The notes below the pieces were generated by a model, which was given only the letters and a program-made list of their open reading frames with translations, ran no database searches and was not told the origin of the DNA. DNA of 64,000 bases. It comes from an archaeon. GTDB lineage: Archaea; Thermoproteota; Nitrososphaeria; Nitrososphaerales; Gagatemarchaeaceae. The DNA lies in contig CP066694.1 in assembly GCA_016432545.1 (NCBI GenBank), positions 1,116,001-1,180,000 on the forward strand, read 5' to 3'. A program made the position numbers and the translations under genes. Shown piece after piece: positions 15,545 through 23,532 of the stretch; the first letter of the stretch is position 1; the number at the start of each line of letters is the position of its first letter.

Positions 15545-15892
15545 TCAAGAGTATGACCTCCAGGTGTGGTTGCACTTCACGCACCTGTAGAACTGGGTCG
15601 GCGGCTCGTCGCCGCTCCTCGTCTGCAGGAACCACCACATCGCCTCGCCGTTGCCGCACTTCGGGCACTCGATCTTCGTGGTTGGAAGCGAGCTGAGCTT
15701 GGCCTCCTTCTCCCCGACTATCTTGATCTGGTCGTTTGTGCTGACCAACTCCTCCTCGGTGGCCTGCATGACCGTCTTGCCCGCCTTGTTGGAGTACCCG
15801 CAGTTGTCGCAAAGATAGGTGATCGCGACCTCGCGCGGACCCTTCACCTGCTTTAGCTTGAGACGGGTTCCGCACTTTGGGCAGAACTTCAG
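15545..15892 (-). CDS. tfs: Transcription cleavage factor TFS
   Basis: Stimulates RNA cleavage by backtracked archaeal RNA polymerase. The N-terminal ribbon reads KFCPKCGTRLKLK then YLCDNCGYSN; the C-terminal TFIIS-like ribbon is IECPKCGNGEAMWWFLQTRS, with the catalytic acidic pair normally DE appearing as GDEPPTQFYRCVKCNHTW. To include KFCPKCG the start must be CTG 15892, overlapping the rpoL stop as CTGA, with GGTGG just upstream. Starting at GTG 15847 would delete half the N-terminal ribbon. 115 residues is slightly longer than usual. Confidence 0.92.
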   Translation of the reverse strand: MKFCPKCGTRLKLKQVKGPREVAITYLCDNCGYSNKAGKTVMQATEEELVSTNDQIKIVGEKEAKLSSLPTTKIECPKCGNGEAMWWFLQTRSGDEPPTQFYRCVKCNHTWRSYS

Positions 15893-16176
15893 GAAGACCC
15901 ACCGCCGAGGGCCTTCTTCACGCCCTCGAAGAGCTCCTTGGTGGTTTCGGACGCCCTCTCGACGCCGTTCGAGAAGGCCTTCTCTGGCTTTATCCTCTGG
16001 GCCCTCACCTTGAGGACCAGCTTCTTGATGAGAGGATGAGGAGGCAGGACTCCTGCGAAGGTGACGTTCTTCTCCTCGAGGAGCTCGTGGTGGACTATCT
16101 CGCCGAGGGAGTAGTCCTCTCCCGTTATCTCGACTGTAAGCCCCTTCTCATCTTCGCTGGTAGTCTGGACCTGCAT
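15889..16176 (-). CDS. rpoL: RNA polymerase subunit Rpo11 (RpoL)
   Basis: 95 residues, homologous to eukaryotic Rpb11 and the alpha N-terminal dimerisation domain; pairs with Rpo3 in polymerase assembly. The hallmark region is EEKNVTFAGVLPPHPLIKKL, followed by the amphipathic C-terminal helix. It starts at ATG 16176, 36 nt after csl4, and its stop overlaps the TFS start. Confidence 0.93.
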   Translation of the reverse strand: MQVQTTSEDEKGLTVEITGEDYSLGEIVHHELLEEKNVTFAGVLPPHPLIKKLVLKVRAQRIKPEKAFSNGVERASETTKELFEGVKKALGGGSS

Positions 16177-16212
16177 CTCGTTTGGCTCGCCCGAGGTTTC
16201 TCGTTAATAAGC

Positions 16213-16788
16213 TCACGGTTGAATTGGGGCGTTGCCGAAGTCTGCGGCCAGCTTCCTCTCTTCCACGTTGCCGCACTCGACGCACTTTGCCCTGGACTCG
16301 TTCCCTCTCGAGAGTTGCTTCCCGCAGTTGCTGCACTGGGCCGCCACGACTCCCATGTCGGGCTCGTCGATCGTCAGGTGGATTATGTTGTTCGTCAGGC
16401 TGAAGACCCTGCACCTGACTATGTCGCCCTGCTTGACTGGGGTCCCCCTCCTGGCTCCCCTCTCCCTGCCGCCTCCCAGTCCTCTGAGGGTGAGCATCCC
16501 TGCGAAGTCCTTGTAGGTGGGGTTCCCGTTGTGGTAGTACAGCTTCACTGTGGCCGAGCTCGCATTGCCCCCTTCGACCTGGCCGGTCACCCAGTCGTCG
16601 ATCTTGATGCTCGCGCGCTCGACGGACGGGGAGACAGAGATCTCCATCTTCTGCCCGTCCTTCTGTAGGCTGCCCACCCGGAGCGCCCTGATCTTGCCCT
16701 CTTTCTCATAGGTCATTGGCCCTGGCAGGAACTCTTCAGTGATGGCCAGCTTGTCCCCAGGGAAGACCGCTCCTTCCTTCTTCGTCAC
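16213..16788 (-). CDS. csl4: Exosome RNA-binding subunit Csl4
   Basis: Cap subunit of the archaeal RNA exosome. Start GTG 16788 overlaps the dph2 stop (GTGA), giving 191 residues; the longer frame to 17061 is inside dph2. The N-terminal strand-rich domain has the typical FPGDKLAITEEFLPGPMTYE; the S1 domain includes DIVRCRVFSLTNNIIHLTI; the C-terminal zinc ribbon is CSNCGKQLSRG and CVECGNVEERK. Co-transcription with dph2 and RNA polymerase genes is typical of archaea. Confidence 0.93.
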   Translation of the reverse strand: MTKKEGAVFPGDKLAITEEFLPGPMTYEKEGKIRALRVGSLQKDGQKMEISVSPSVERASIKIDDWVTGQVEGGNASSATVKLYYHNGNPTYKDFAGMLTLRGLGGGRERGARRGTPVKQGDIVRCRVFSLTNNIIHLTIDEPDMGVVAAQCSNCGKQLSRGNESRAKCVECGNVEERKLAADFGNAPIQP

Positions 16789-17816
16789 TTCTTGATCAAC
16801 CCCACCGTCAGCTCTATCCACTTCGGCCTCTCCAGGAACTCCCCGATATCCCTTCCCTCCATGAGCGCCACGAGGGCGTCCGCCTGGGGAATCGACAGGA
16901 CAGGCCTGTCGAACGTGAACCCGTCGATTGAAATCCTCGGGCAGGCCGTCTGAACGAAGGCCTCTATCTCCCTGTGAGGCGCGAGCCTCTCGGCGGTCAC
17001 GTCCCTGAGCGCAAGCTGGATTACCTTCCTCCCGTTCATTTCGAGCCTCTTCGAGATCCACTTGCTCCTTCCGAGCATCTTCTGGCCCTCCTTCAGCCCC
17101 GTGATCACGCCGAAGACACGGGCGTCGAGGGCCTTGTACACCCCCAGTATCGCCCTCTTCCTCCTCTCCTCGGCGGCCTCCCTCATGTCTGTCACCTCGT
17201 TCATGTACGGGTCGAGCATGTAGGTCGGCTTGCCTGTCGCCAGCGCCAGGCCCACCGCATGGAATTCACTCTCCCCAAGGAAGACGTAGGCCTCCACGCC
17301 GTCCCGCGTCGGGAACGCGGTTGAGAAGTCGCAGCCGAAGACTTGCCCTTCGAGCATCAGGTTGTTTCCCCTGCCCACAGTGACGTCGAACCCCTTCTCC
17401 TCGAGCTTCTGTCGGACGGGGGCGAGCTGGTGCAGGTGCTGGCTGAATGTCACGAGTCCCACCTTCTTGTAAGGGGCCAGGACAGGAAGCGCTGTCTCCA
17501 CGACCTCGTCGAAGTGGACGTCGTCGACCGCGTCGATCAGGTAGCTGTAGTCTCCGACCATGTTCACCGCCGCGTTGTGTCCGATGTGGAGGGCAAGGTC
17601 CGCGTGGAGCTTCTCGACCTCGTCGTCCACTGTGTCGCAGATCCCATAGCAGCTGTCCCCGGCGAGGATGCACGTCACTCCATACTTCTCTCGGACCCTC
17701 TCCATCAGGCCCTTGGTCTGCCTGAGTAGACCGCCTGGGGCGTTCACAAGGACTACAGAGGGCCTCTTGGCTTCGATTATCTCGAAGACCTTGGCCTCGT
17801 CGATTCTGATCGTCAA
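16785..17816 (-). CDS. dph2: Diphthamide synthase Dph2 (4Fe-4S radical enzyme)
   Basis: Transfers the 3-amino-3-carboxypropyl group of SAM to the target His of EF-2, the first step of diphthamide synthesis. The three cysteines that bind the 4Fe-4S cluster are visible in LAGDSCYGICD, QVFGCDFSTAF and VQTACPRISID, one in each of the three domains. 343 residues is normal. ATG 17816 overlaps the L10e stop. The last step, Dph6, is encoded at 24.9 kb. Confidence 0.95.
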   Translation of the reverse strand: MTIRIDEAKVFEIIEAKRPSVVLVNAPGGLLRQTKGLMERVREKYGVTCILAGDSCYGICDTVDDEVEKLHADLALHIGHNAAVNMVGDYSYLIDAVDDVHFDEVVETALPVLAPYKKVGLVTFSQHLHQLAPVRQKLEEKGFDVTVGRGNNLMLEGQVFGCDFSTAFPTRDGVEAYVFLGESEFHAVGLALATGKPTYMLDPYMNEVTDMREAAEERRKRAILGVYKALDARVFGVITGLKEGQKMLGRSKWISKRLEMNGRKVIQLALRDVTAERLAPHREIEAFVQTACPRISIDGFTFDRPVLSIPQADALVALMEGRDIGEFLERPKWIELTVGLIKK

Positions 17817-18322
17817 GCCGCTATCTTCTTCTGGAGCTGAAGGATATCGGTATGGGTCTTCATCGGGAGCTTGGTAGAGGCGGCCTTCATGGCATCCCTC
17901 CCCTTCTCCAAGTTCTCCGCCTTGAGGCTCAGCTCGAGGATCGTGTCCCCGATCTTGACCCGCGCCGCCAGGCCGATCGGCTTGCCGAAGGCCTTGCGCA
18001 TGCCCTCCTGGAGCCTGTCCGCGCCCGCGGTCGCGATCATCTTGTTCTCCCTGAGTATCAGGTGCGGGTAGGTCTTGACCAGCAGGAAGTAGCTTTCCTC
18101 CCCTATCAGGGCCATCTTCTTGTTGGCCGCCACCCTCGCCGCCTCGAGCGCGTTGTGCCTTATCTGGACGCGTCCCTCTGAGATTAGCTTCAGCATGAAG
18201 TCGTAGTCTGGGTTGGCCTTCCCAGTAGTGAACCTGGCCACCTTCGGATTGGGCGCACCAGGGGCGAACTTCTTGCTGGTGTACGCCATGCCTTTGACCT
18301 GACGATAGTTCTTACCGTGCAA
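17813..18322 (-). CDS. rpl10e: 50S ribosomal protein L10e (uL16 family)
   Basis: 169 residues from TTG 18322. The family pattern is visible: NYRQVKGMAYTSKKFAPGAP, IRHNALEAARVAANKKM and YPHLILRENKMIATAGADRL, then QEGMRKAFGKPIG. It sits in the large subunit at the A-site finger. It is first of the L10e-dph2-csl4-rpoL-tfs operon, with ATGA/GTGA/CTGA overlaps throughout. An AT-rich CTAATTAATC at about 18361-18370 is the likely promoter. Confidence 0.95.
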   Translation of the reverse strand: MHGKNYRQVKGMAYTSKKFAPGAPNPKVARFTTGKANPDYDFMLKLISEGRVQIRHNALEAARVAANKKMALIGEESYFLLVKTYPHLILRENKMIATAGADRLQEGMRKAFGKPIGLAARVKIGDTILELSLKAENLEKGRDAMKAASTKLPMKTHTDILQLQKKIAA

Positions 18323-18445
18323 CCTCTCACAGCTCGGAATTGGCCAGCCGACCTCGACCCCTAATTAATCTTCACGCTGGGGTGGCCTCCACGACCCTCC
18401 TCCGGCCGGAAAGAGTTTAGACCTCCAGTCGGGGCTCGCCCCCGA

Positions 18446-19624
18446 TTGCCCTACCTCCTCCCCAGCACGCCGAAGTCTGGCCGCTTCGCGCTCGTCCTCG
18501 CCCACGGAAAGCTCTCGATTCTCGAGGCATGCTCGGTCCTCGGGGATGCAGTCCGGAAGGCCGAGTCCCCAACCGAGAGGGTCGCAGTCCTCCACCTCGG
18601 CGCCCTCGACAAGGGCCTGGTCGACTCGCTCGCCGGGTCCCACAAGATAGTCCCCCTCGAAGCCTTTCCCGACTCGCCCTCCTCTGACATCGGAAGCTTC
18701 GTAGAGGGTCTGACCGCTCTCCTCGACGACAAGTCCAACCTCTCTCTGAGCGGCTACGACCTCCCCGAGGACGACTACGACACGCTCGTCAGGTCGATCC
18801 TTGACGGGGTCCGGAGCCATGGTCTGCGCAAGGTCCGCCTCCTGAGGCCGGACGGAAACGAGCTGGTCGCAGAGCAGGTCCTCTCCAGGGCGGCGGTGGA
18901 CGTGGTCGCCTTCCCCTATCAGGGGGGACTCGCGATGGGGACCACGGCCTGGGTCCCGGACTCGGCCTCCATCAGGGCGAGGGGGACGCGCAAGCCGACC
19001 CCTCACTCGGACATCTCGCTCTCCCCCCGACTCGCATCCGTCCTCGTCAACCTCTCGGGCCTAGGCCCCGGAGGCGTTGTCCTCGACCCCTTCTGCGGCT
19101 CCGGGACGATACTGATGGAAGCCTCCCTCAAGGGGCTGCGCTGCCTAGGGCTAGACGCGAGGGCCAGCAGGGTACAGGACGCGAGGCAGAACCTCCAGTG
19201 GACTGTCGGCGGCGGCAGGAACCTAGGATACGACATCAGGAAGGGGGACGCAAGGGACCTGGCCCGCATGCTCAGAGGGACCAAGGTCGACGGAGTAGTC
19301 TCCGAACCAGTTCTCCTCCCGAGGCTCGAGGCCAGGCCAAGGACGGCGACCGCCCGGGAGATGATCAGGTCTGCGAGCGAGACCTACACGAGCGCTCTCG
19401 CTTCGATGGCGAACGTCCTCCAGCGCAGCGGAAGGATAGTGATAGTCGTGCCAGTCATCCAGACCATGGACGGCGAGGAGGTCTCGATGGCCCTCGACGG
19501 CCGGAAGCTCGGGCTCCACCTCTACCAGCCTGGTCCCGTCGGCTTCGAGTACCCGGTCCGCCTCTCTTTCGAAAGCACCAGGTGGGTCAGGCGGGGGGTC
19601 TACGTCTTCGAGTCAGAATCCTGA
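18446..19624 (+). CDS. Trm11-like RNA guanine-N2 methyltransferase
   Basis: 392 residues. The C-terminal Rossmann domain has a textbook SAM motif I, VVLDPFCGSGTILMEASLKG, preceded by SDISLSPRLASVLVNLSGL as in Trm11/Trm14 enzymes. The N-terminal 190 residues resemble the Trm11 N-terminal/THUMP-type region in layout (LLPSTPKSGRFALVLAHGKL). The motif IV position reads GVVSEPVLLPR, with SEP instead of the usual D/N-PPYG, a variant also seen in some archaeal relatives. Likely target is tRNA, possibly G10. Start TTG 18446 lies about 29 nt from AGTTTAGA. Confidence 0.8.
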   Translation: MPYLLPSTPKSGRFALVLAHGKLSILEACSVLGDAVRKAESPTERVAVLHLGALDKGLVDSLAGSHKIVPLEAFPDSPSSDIGSFVEGLTALLDDKSNLSLSGYDLPEDDYDTLVRSILDGVRSHGLRKVRLLRPDGNELVAEQVLSRAAVDVVAFPYQGGLAMGTTAWVPDSASIRARGTRKPTPHSDISLSPRLASVLVNLSGLGPGGVVLDPFCGSGTILMEASLKGLRCLGLDARASRVQDARQNLQWTVGGGRNLGYDIRKGDARDLARMLRGTKVDGVVSEPVLLPRLEARPRTATAREMIRSASETYTSALASMANVLQRSGRIVIVVPVIQTMDGEEVSMALDGRKLGLHLYQPGPVGFEYPVRLSFESTRWVRRGVYVFESES

Positions 19625-20316
19625 AGCGAATCTATCGTGCTGAGGGCCTTCCCAAGGACCCCCGACAGCAAGTTGAGCTGCTTGTCGGTCAGCCTGGAGG
19701 TGCTCGCGATCCTCTTTCCAGCCTCGAAGAGGCCCTCGGCCTTGTGCTTCGGGAGCCTCGAGGCCCCGCCAAGTTCCTGCAGACTCTTCGCGAAGACCTC
19801 CCTCGCGCGCCGGCTCTGGGCGGAGCGGGGCCCGGACTTTCCCCTCGACGCCGCGTAGAGGACTATCGCAGCCGCGTGCCCCAGGTTCAGGGCCCTGTAC
19901 CTCGCCGAGGTCTCGATAGTGGTCGTCGCATCGCAGAGCTTGATCTCTTCGTTGCGCAGGCCTGTCGAGTCCCTCCCGAAGACCAGCGAGGAGGTCCTCG
20001 CCGAAGAGAGGACCTCGTGGAGCCTGTCCGGGCCCACCGTCCTCCTGATGATGTTGGACTTGCTGGCAGCCCTGACAGCCGTCGTCGCGATCATCAGCTC
20101 GTTCTCTTCCCTGACCCTGTCCAGAGAGGCCACGACCGCGTCGTCGAGGACCTTGGAAGCGTGCGAAGCGTAGACCCCGGCCATCGACATGTCGACCTTG
20201 GGCTTCACGAGGTAGAGCCTCTCTACGCCGAAGTTCATGACGAGCCTGGCCACGTGTCCTACGTTGACCGGATACTGGGGCTCGACAAGGGTCACCGAGA
20301 CCCCGCGGGGGAGCAT
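19600..20316 (-). CDS. SPOUT RNA 2'-O-methyltransferase (TrmJ-like)
   Basis: 238 residues. The trefoil-knot fold of the SpoU/TrmJ family is clear: VTLVEPQYPVNVGHVARLV with NFGVERLYLV at the start, SSLVFGRDSTGLRNEEIKLC in the middle and SARYRALNLGHAAAIVLYAA at the end. TrmJ methylates the ribose of tRNA position 32; a rRNA target cannot be excluded. The last 65 residues are a helical extension. It is convergent with the Trm11-like gene, the two 3' ends overlapping by 25 nt. Confidence 0.88.
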   Translation of the reverse strand: MLPRGVSVTLVEPQYPVNVGHVARLVMNFGVERLYLVKPKVDMSMAGVYASHASKVLDDAVVASLDRVREENELMIATTAVRAASKSNIIRRTVGPDRLHEVLSSARTSSLVFGRDSTGLRNEEIKLCDATTTIETSARYRALNLGHAAAIVLYAASRGKSGPRSAQSRRAREVFAKSLQELGGASRLPKHKAEGLFEAGKRIASTSRLTDKQLNLLSGVLGKALSTIDSLQDSDSKT

Positions 20317-20347
20317 GGGTCGGCCGCCGCGCGCGGGGATAAATCTC

Positions 20348-21046
20348 TCACGCCGAGCAGAGATCGCGGACCTCGAGAGGAGTCAGCGAGTACACCCTCC
20401 TCCGGCCGAACCCCGGGCCCCGCATCCCCAGCTCGGCGAGCGCGGAGCGGACCTCCCTCCTCCTGAGGGAGAAGAGCTTCTTGATCCTCAATGCCTCTTC
20501 CTTCCCGACCTCCGACCTGGGCCTGAACCTGACTAGGACAGAGCTGACCCTCGGAGGCGGGCTGAAGGCCGACCTGCGCACCTTCGAGAGGGTCTCTGAC
20601 TCCGTGGAGAGCTGCGAAATCACAGAGACAGCCCTGTAGTCCCTCGACCCGGGCGGCGCCCTGATCTTTCCGACAAAGTCCTCTTGAAGGAGGACCAGAG
20701 CCCTATCGTAGGCCATCCCCGCGAGCCACTCCACGAATGTCGCCGACTCCGAGTAGGGAAGGCTTGAGACGAGGACCTCGAATCTCGGCCCGCCCTTGAA
20801 CGCATCTCCGAAGTGCAGTCCGGGACATGAGCCCCCGAGGGCCTCGAGAGTCGCACCGTAGTTCCCCCGGTCTATCTCGTACCCCTCGAACGAGGACCCC
20901 GCCCTGGCCAGCTCCTTGGTGAGGACCCCCCGCCCCGTCCCGATCTCGAGGACGCGCTCCCCGGGGCTGATGTCCGCGGCCTCGAGAATCCTCCGCACGA
21001 CCTCTGGGTCGGTCAGGTAGTGCTGCCCGAGCCTGCGCCGCTTCAT
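20348..21046 (-). CDS. ksgA: rRNA adenine dimethyltransferase KsgA/Dim1
   Basis: Dimethylates two adjacent adenines in the small-subunit rRNA 3' hairpin. 232 residues: KRRRLGQHYLTDPEVV, motif I VLEIGTGRGVLTKELA, then GYEIDR and the helical C-terminal domain. The catalytic motif, normally N-L/I-P-Y, reads VSSLPYS, so Ser replaces the Asn. The protein is also short for the family (about 250-280). ATG 21046 overlaps the DUF655 stop, a coupling common in archaea. Confidence 0.92.
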   Translation of the reverse strand: MKRRRLGQHYLTDPEVVRRILEAADISPGERVLEIGTGRGVLTKELARAGSSFEGYEIDRGNYGATLEALGGSCPGLHFGDAFKGGPRFEVLVSSLPYSESATFVEWLAGMAYDRALVLLQEDFVGKIRAPPGSRDYRAVSVISQLSTESETLSKVRRSAFSPPPRVSSVLVRFRPRSEVGKEEALRIKKLFSLRRREVRSALAELGMRGPGFGRRRVYSLTPLEVRDLCSA

Positions 21047-21600
21047 CTCTTGACGAAGATGCTGACCCTCGAGTCGCCCGAGAGCTCCTCCTCGACCCGC
21101 TTCGCAATCATCTTGGCCGGCTCCCTGAGCCCGACCCGCTTCTGGATGTCTTCGAAGCTCGCGAAGGGCTCCTTCTCTCTCATTTCCACGATCTCCTTCA
21201 TGAATGTCTTACCGATTCCGGGTATAAGCTCCAGGCCGTGCAGGCGGGGAGTCAGCGGCTGGAGGTCGTTGAAGTACGCCACATACTTCTGCTCGTTGGC
21301 CCTGACTATCCCTTCCACCACTCCCGACAGGGAGCCCCTGGACTCCGGCGTCAGCTCTTCGTAGGCCAGCTTCCCCAGGACGCTGACCACCTTATCGCGC
21401 CCCTCCTTCCCGATCTTGACCTTCTCTCCGACCTCGAAGTCCTTGTTCTCCATCGCGAGGAGCTCCAGCAGGGTCAGCCTGTCCTCCCCTATCGCCTGGA
21501 CCATCGGGCCCTCCCTCCCCTTGATGACCACCGACTTGCCGCGCGGCATGTAGTCTAGGACATAGGCGAATTCCTCATACTTCTTGTCTACGGTGATCAA
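21043..21600 (-). CDS. DUF655 RNA-binding protein
   Basis: 185 residues from TTG 21600. DUF655 proteins lie between rpoF and ksgA in many archaea, as here. An S1-like N-terminal half (EEFAYVLDYMPRGKSVVIKG) is followed by a helix-hairpin-helix region, LELIPGIGKTFMKEIVEMRE with FASFEDIQKRVG. Co-translation with ksgA suggests a role in ribosome maturation, but no reaction is established. Confidence 0.92.
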   Translation of the reverse strand: MITVDKKYEEFAYVLDYMPRGKSVVIKGREGPMVQAIGEDRLTLLELLAMENKDFEVGEKVKIGKEGRDKVVSVLGKLAYEELTPESRGSLSGVVEGIVRANEQKYVAYFNDLQPLTPRLHGLELIPGIGKTFMKEIVEMREKEPFASFEDIQKRVGLREPAKMIAKRVEEELSGDSRVSIFVKR

Positions 21601-21742
21601 TTCCCAGAACCGGCACCCCTCGCGGCAGGCCTAGTTGGGGCGGGGGCCCTCTACGCGGAAGAAACCTTGGATCTTCAACTTCTCTCCCTTCGTACCCTTA
21701 GTGGAGAAAATGGGCTCGTTCCTATTTAACGATTGGGCGTCG
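21601..21742 (-). promoter_or_regulatory. Leader/promoter of DUF655-ksgA, possible tiny ORF
   Basis: A TATA box GTTAAATA lies at 21723-21730 on the minus strand, just after the rpoF stop, so DUF655-ksgA probably has its own promoter with a leader near 100 nt. Within the leader a frame ending TAG at 21631-21633 reads KIQGFFRVEGPRPN from a TTG preceded by GGGAG; it is too short to call a gene. Confidence 0.35.
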
Positions 21743-22066
21743 CTACTTCGAGTGGAGGATCTTCAGGATCTTCTCGAGCGTTTCGGTCGAGAGCAGCTTC
21801 CTCCACCCTGACGTGAAGGTCCTCAGCTCTTCGATCGACTTTGGCATTATGTTGATCAGCTCCACAGACTCCTCTTCGCTGAGCCCGCAGTCTGTCTCCA
21901 GCTCTTTGCGGAGCTTCTTGACGCCGTCGAACTCGACCTTGGAGAACTTGCTCGTGTAGTCCAGTGTCCTCTTCTGGATCTGGTCTGCCTTCTCGACATC
22001 GACCTTCTGGAGCATCTGGTTGGCCTCCGGGATCGTCAGGAGCTTCTTGACAGCCTTCTCGGACAT
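21743..22066 (-). CDS. rpoF: RNA polymerase subunit Rpo4 (RpoF)
   Basis: 107 residues, homologous to eukaryotic Rpb4; forms the polymerase stalk with Rpo7. VKKLLTIPEANQMLQKV at the N-terminus and LRKELETDCGLSEEESVELI, then NIMPKSIEELRTF, are typical. Its ATG shares one base with the L21e stop (TGATG), so the two are coupled. Gene order L21e-rpoF-DUF655-ksgA is conserved in archaea. Confidence 0.95.
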   Translation of the reverse strand: MSEKAVKKLLTIPEANQMLQKVDVEKADQIQKRTLDYTSKFSKVEFDGVKKLRKELETDCGLSEEESVELINIMPKSIEELRTFTSGWRKLLSTETLEKILKILHSK

Positions 22067-22350
22067 CAGCTCGCCTCCATCCGGACGACGTGCTCTTTCC
22101 TAGCTGTGAGCTCCTTCACCTTGTTCCCCACCGGCACTTCGAGGGTCACGGCCCGCCTGCCCACCCGCTTGACGGTCCCAACCAATCCGTTGAACCTCCT
22201 GTGCGGCATCCCCTTGACCTGTGCCGGGTCGATCTTGATGACCACCCTGTCCTTCGGCGAGTACTCTACGAGGAGGTTGCTCAGGCCCCTCTTGCCCGAG
22301 GACTTCAGCAGAGACCTAGTCCTCCTGCGGTACCCGTGGGACTTTGGCAT
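22066..22350 (-). CDS. rpl21e: 50S ribosomal protein L21e
   Basis: 94 residues: PKSHGYRRRTRSLLKSSGKR at the N-terminus, VIKIDPAQVKGMPHRRFNGL in the middle and GNKVKELTARKEHVVR at the end, all diagnostic. It is a KOW-like fold protein of the large subunit. First gene of the rpoF operon; the upstream pus10 stop is 70 nt away. Confidence 0.97.
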   Translation of the reverse strand: MPKSHGYRRRTRSLLKSSGKRGLSNLLVEYSPKDRVVIKIDPAQVKGMPHRRFNGLVGTVKRVGRRAVTLEVPVGNKVKELTARKEHVVRMEAS

Positions 22351-22419
22351 ACGAAACCTCCCCTTGCCCCTCTGTTCTTAACCTCTCCGCATGGAAAGGG
22401 CCTCCTTGCCCTCGTCTCA

Positions 22420-23532
22420 TCAGAACTTGAGGGCCCCAATCTGAGTGACGCGCAGGATGTCGAAATTCTTGCAGAAGACCCTCACGCCCAGAACCTCAGA
22501 GACCGACGGCGAGACGAGCTCTCCGCTCACGAACCTCTTGACCGGGAGCCCTCCGTCCATCTCTGCCTCGACTACCAGGCTCCTTCCCTCCGCCTGCCCC
22601 TTTGCCCTGTAGACCCTCTTCACGGTCGGACGGTCGTGGGGTCTGTCGAACTCCACCTCGGCCCTCCTGAAGGCCCTCCTGAGCTCAGAGACACGCTCGG
22701 GCTCCAGCTTGGAGGAGGCCCTGCACCAGATCCTGGTCACGAACCTGAACTTGGGGAGCCCGACGGGCTTGGACTTCAGCATCCTCCCCGAGGAGACCGC
22801 GACCTGCCCGCCCCTGAACCTCGCCGTGAACTTCCTGGGCACCTTCCTCTTGACCGGGTTCTTCACTTCGGCGACGAAGGGGCGCCCAGGGGAAAGGACC
22901 TTGCTCTCCCTGTCCTCGCTCCCCAGCCAGGTGAAGACTACCTTCTCGCTCCCACAATACCCGCCCAGCTTCTTCCCGACCTCTCCCTCCACGCTGGGCC
23001 TCTTCTGAAGCCCCGTCATCCTGCACTTCGGACATCCGGCCCCCGAGCAGTGGCGGCAGAGCTCCCTCCTCTGGGAGACCTTGGCCGGCTTCGAGTACCG
23101 CCCGTAGAAGTAGACCGGCCTTGAGGTGGCCGAGGGCTCGCCCGAGCCAAAATCGGCAAGCACCGTCACGTCGGGGCGCATCTTCTCTACCCGCCTCCGG
23201 GTCGCCGAGGCCAGGATGCGCGCTATCTCGTTCGAGGCCTGGGTCTTGATCGTCTCCGTCCCCTTGAGCTTGAGGTCTGACCTCAGCTCGTCCTCCCTCT
23301 CCTGGACCCCCTCGGGCATCGAGACCCCGACCGCGAAGGTCCGGAAGTCGTGGCGCTTCACCAGACGAGCGGCTTTCTTCCCCATCCCGGGTATCAGGTC
23401 GAGCAGCCCGCCGCACACGTAGCACGCTCCCCCCTCCACGACCTCGAAGGCCTCCGGCCTCAGAGGCTGCCTCAGCGCGCACCGCTCGCAGAGCTTGTAG
23501 ACCTGCAGCGCTCCGGGCAGGCTACTGGTCAC
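22420..23532 (-). CDS. pus10: tRNA pseudouridine synthase Pus10
   Basis: Makes pseudouridine 54 and 55 in archaeal tRNA. 370 residues. The N-terminal THUMP-like domain has two zinc pairs (LCERCALRQP, CYVCGG); more cysteines follow in LCRHCSGAGCPKCRMTG. The catalytic Asp is in TWLGSEDRESKVL, with RPFVAEVKNPVKRK next, as in the family. LVVEAEMDGGLPVKRFVSGE forms the core. Its start lies 11 nt inside srp54, indicating co-translation. Confidence 0.95.
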   Translation of the reverse strand: MTSSLPGALQVYKLCERCALRQPLRPEAFEVVEGGACYVCGGLLDLIPGMGKKAARLVKRHDFRTFAVGVSMPEGVQEREDELRSDLKLKGTETIKTQASNEIARILASATRRRVEKMRPDVTVLADFGSGEPSATSRPVYFYGRYSKPAKVSQRRELCRHCSGAGCPKCRMTGLQKRPSVEGEVGKKLGGYCGSEKVVFTWLGSEDRESKVLSPGRPFVAEVKNPVKRKVPRKFTARFRGGQVAVSSGRMLKSKPVGLPKFRFVTRIWCRASSKLEPERVSELRRAFRRAEVEFDRPHDRPTVKRVYRAKGQAEGRSLVVEAEMDGGLPVKRFVSGELVSPSVSEVLGVRVFCKNFDILRVTQIGALKF

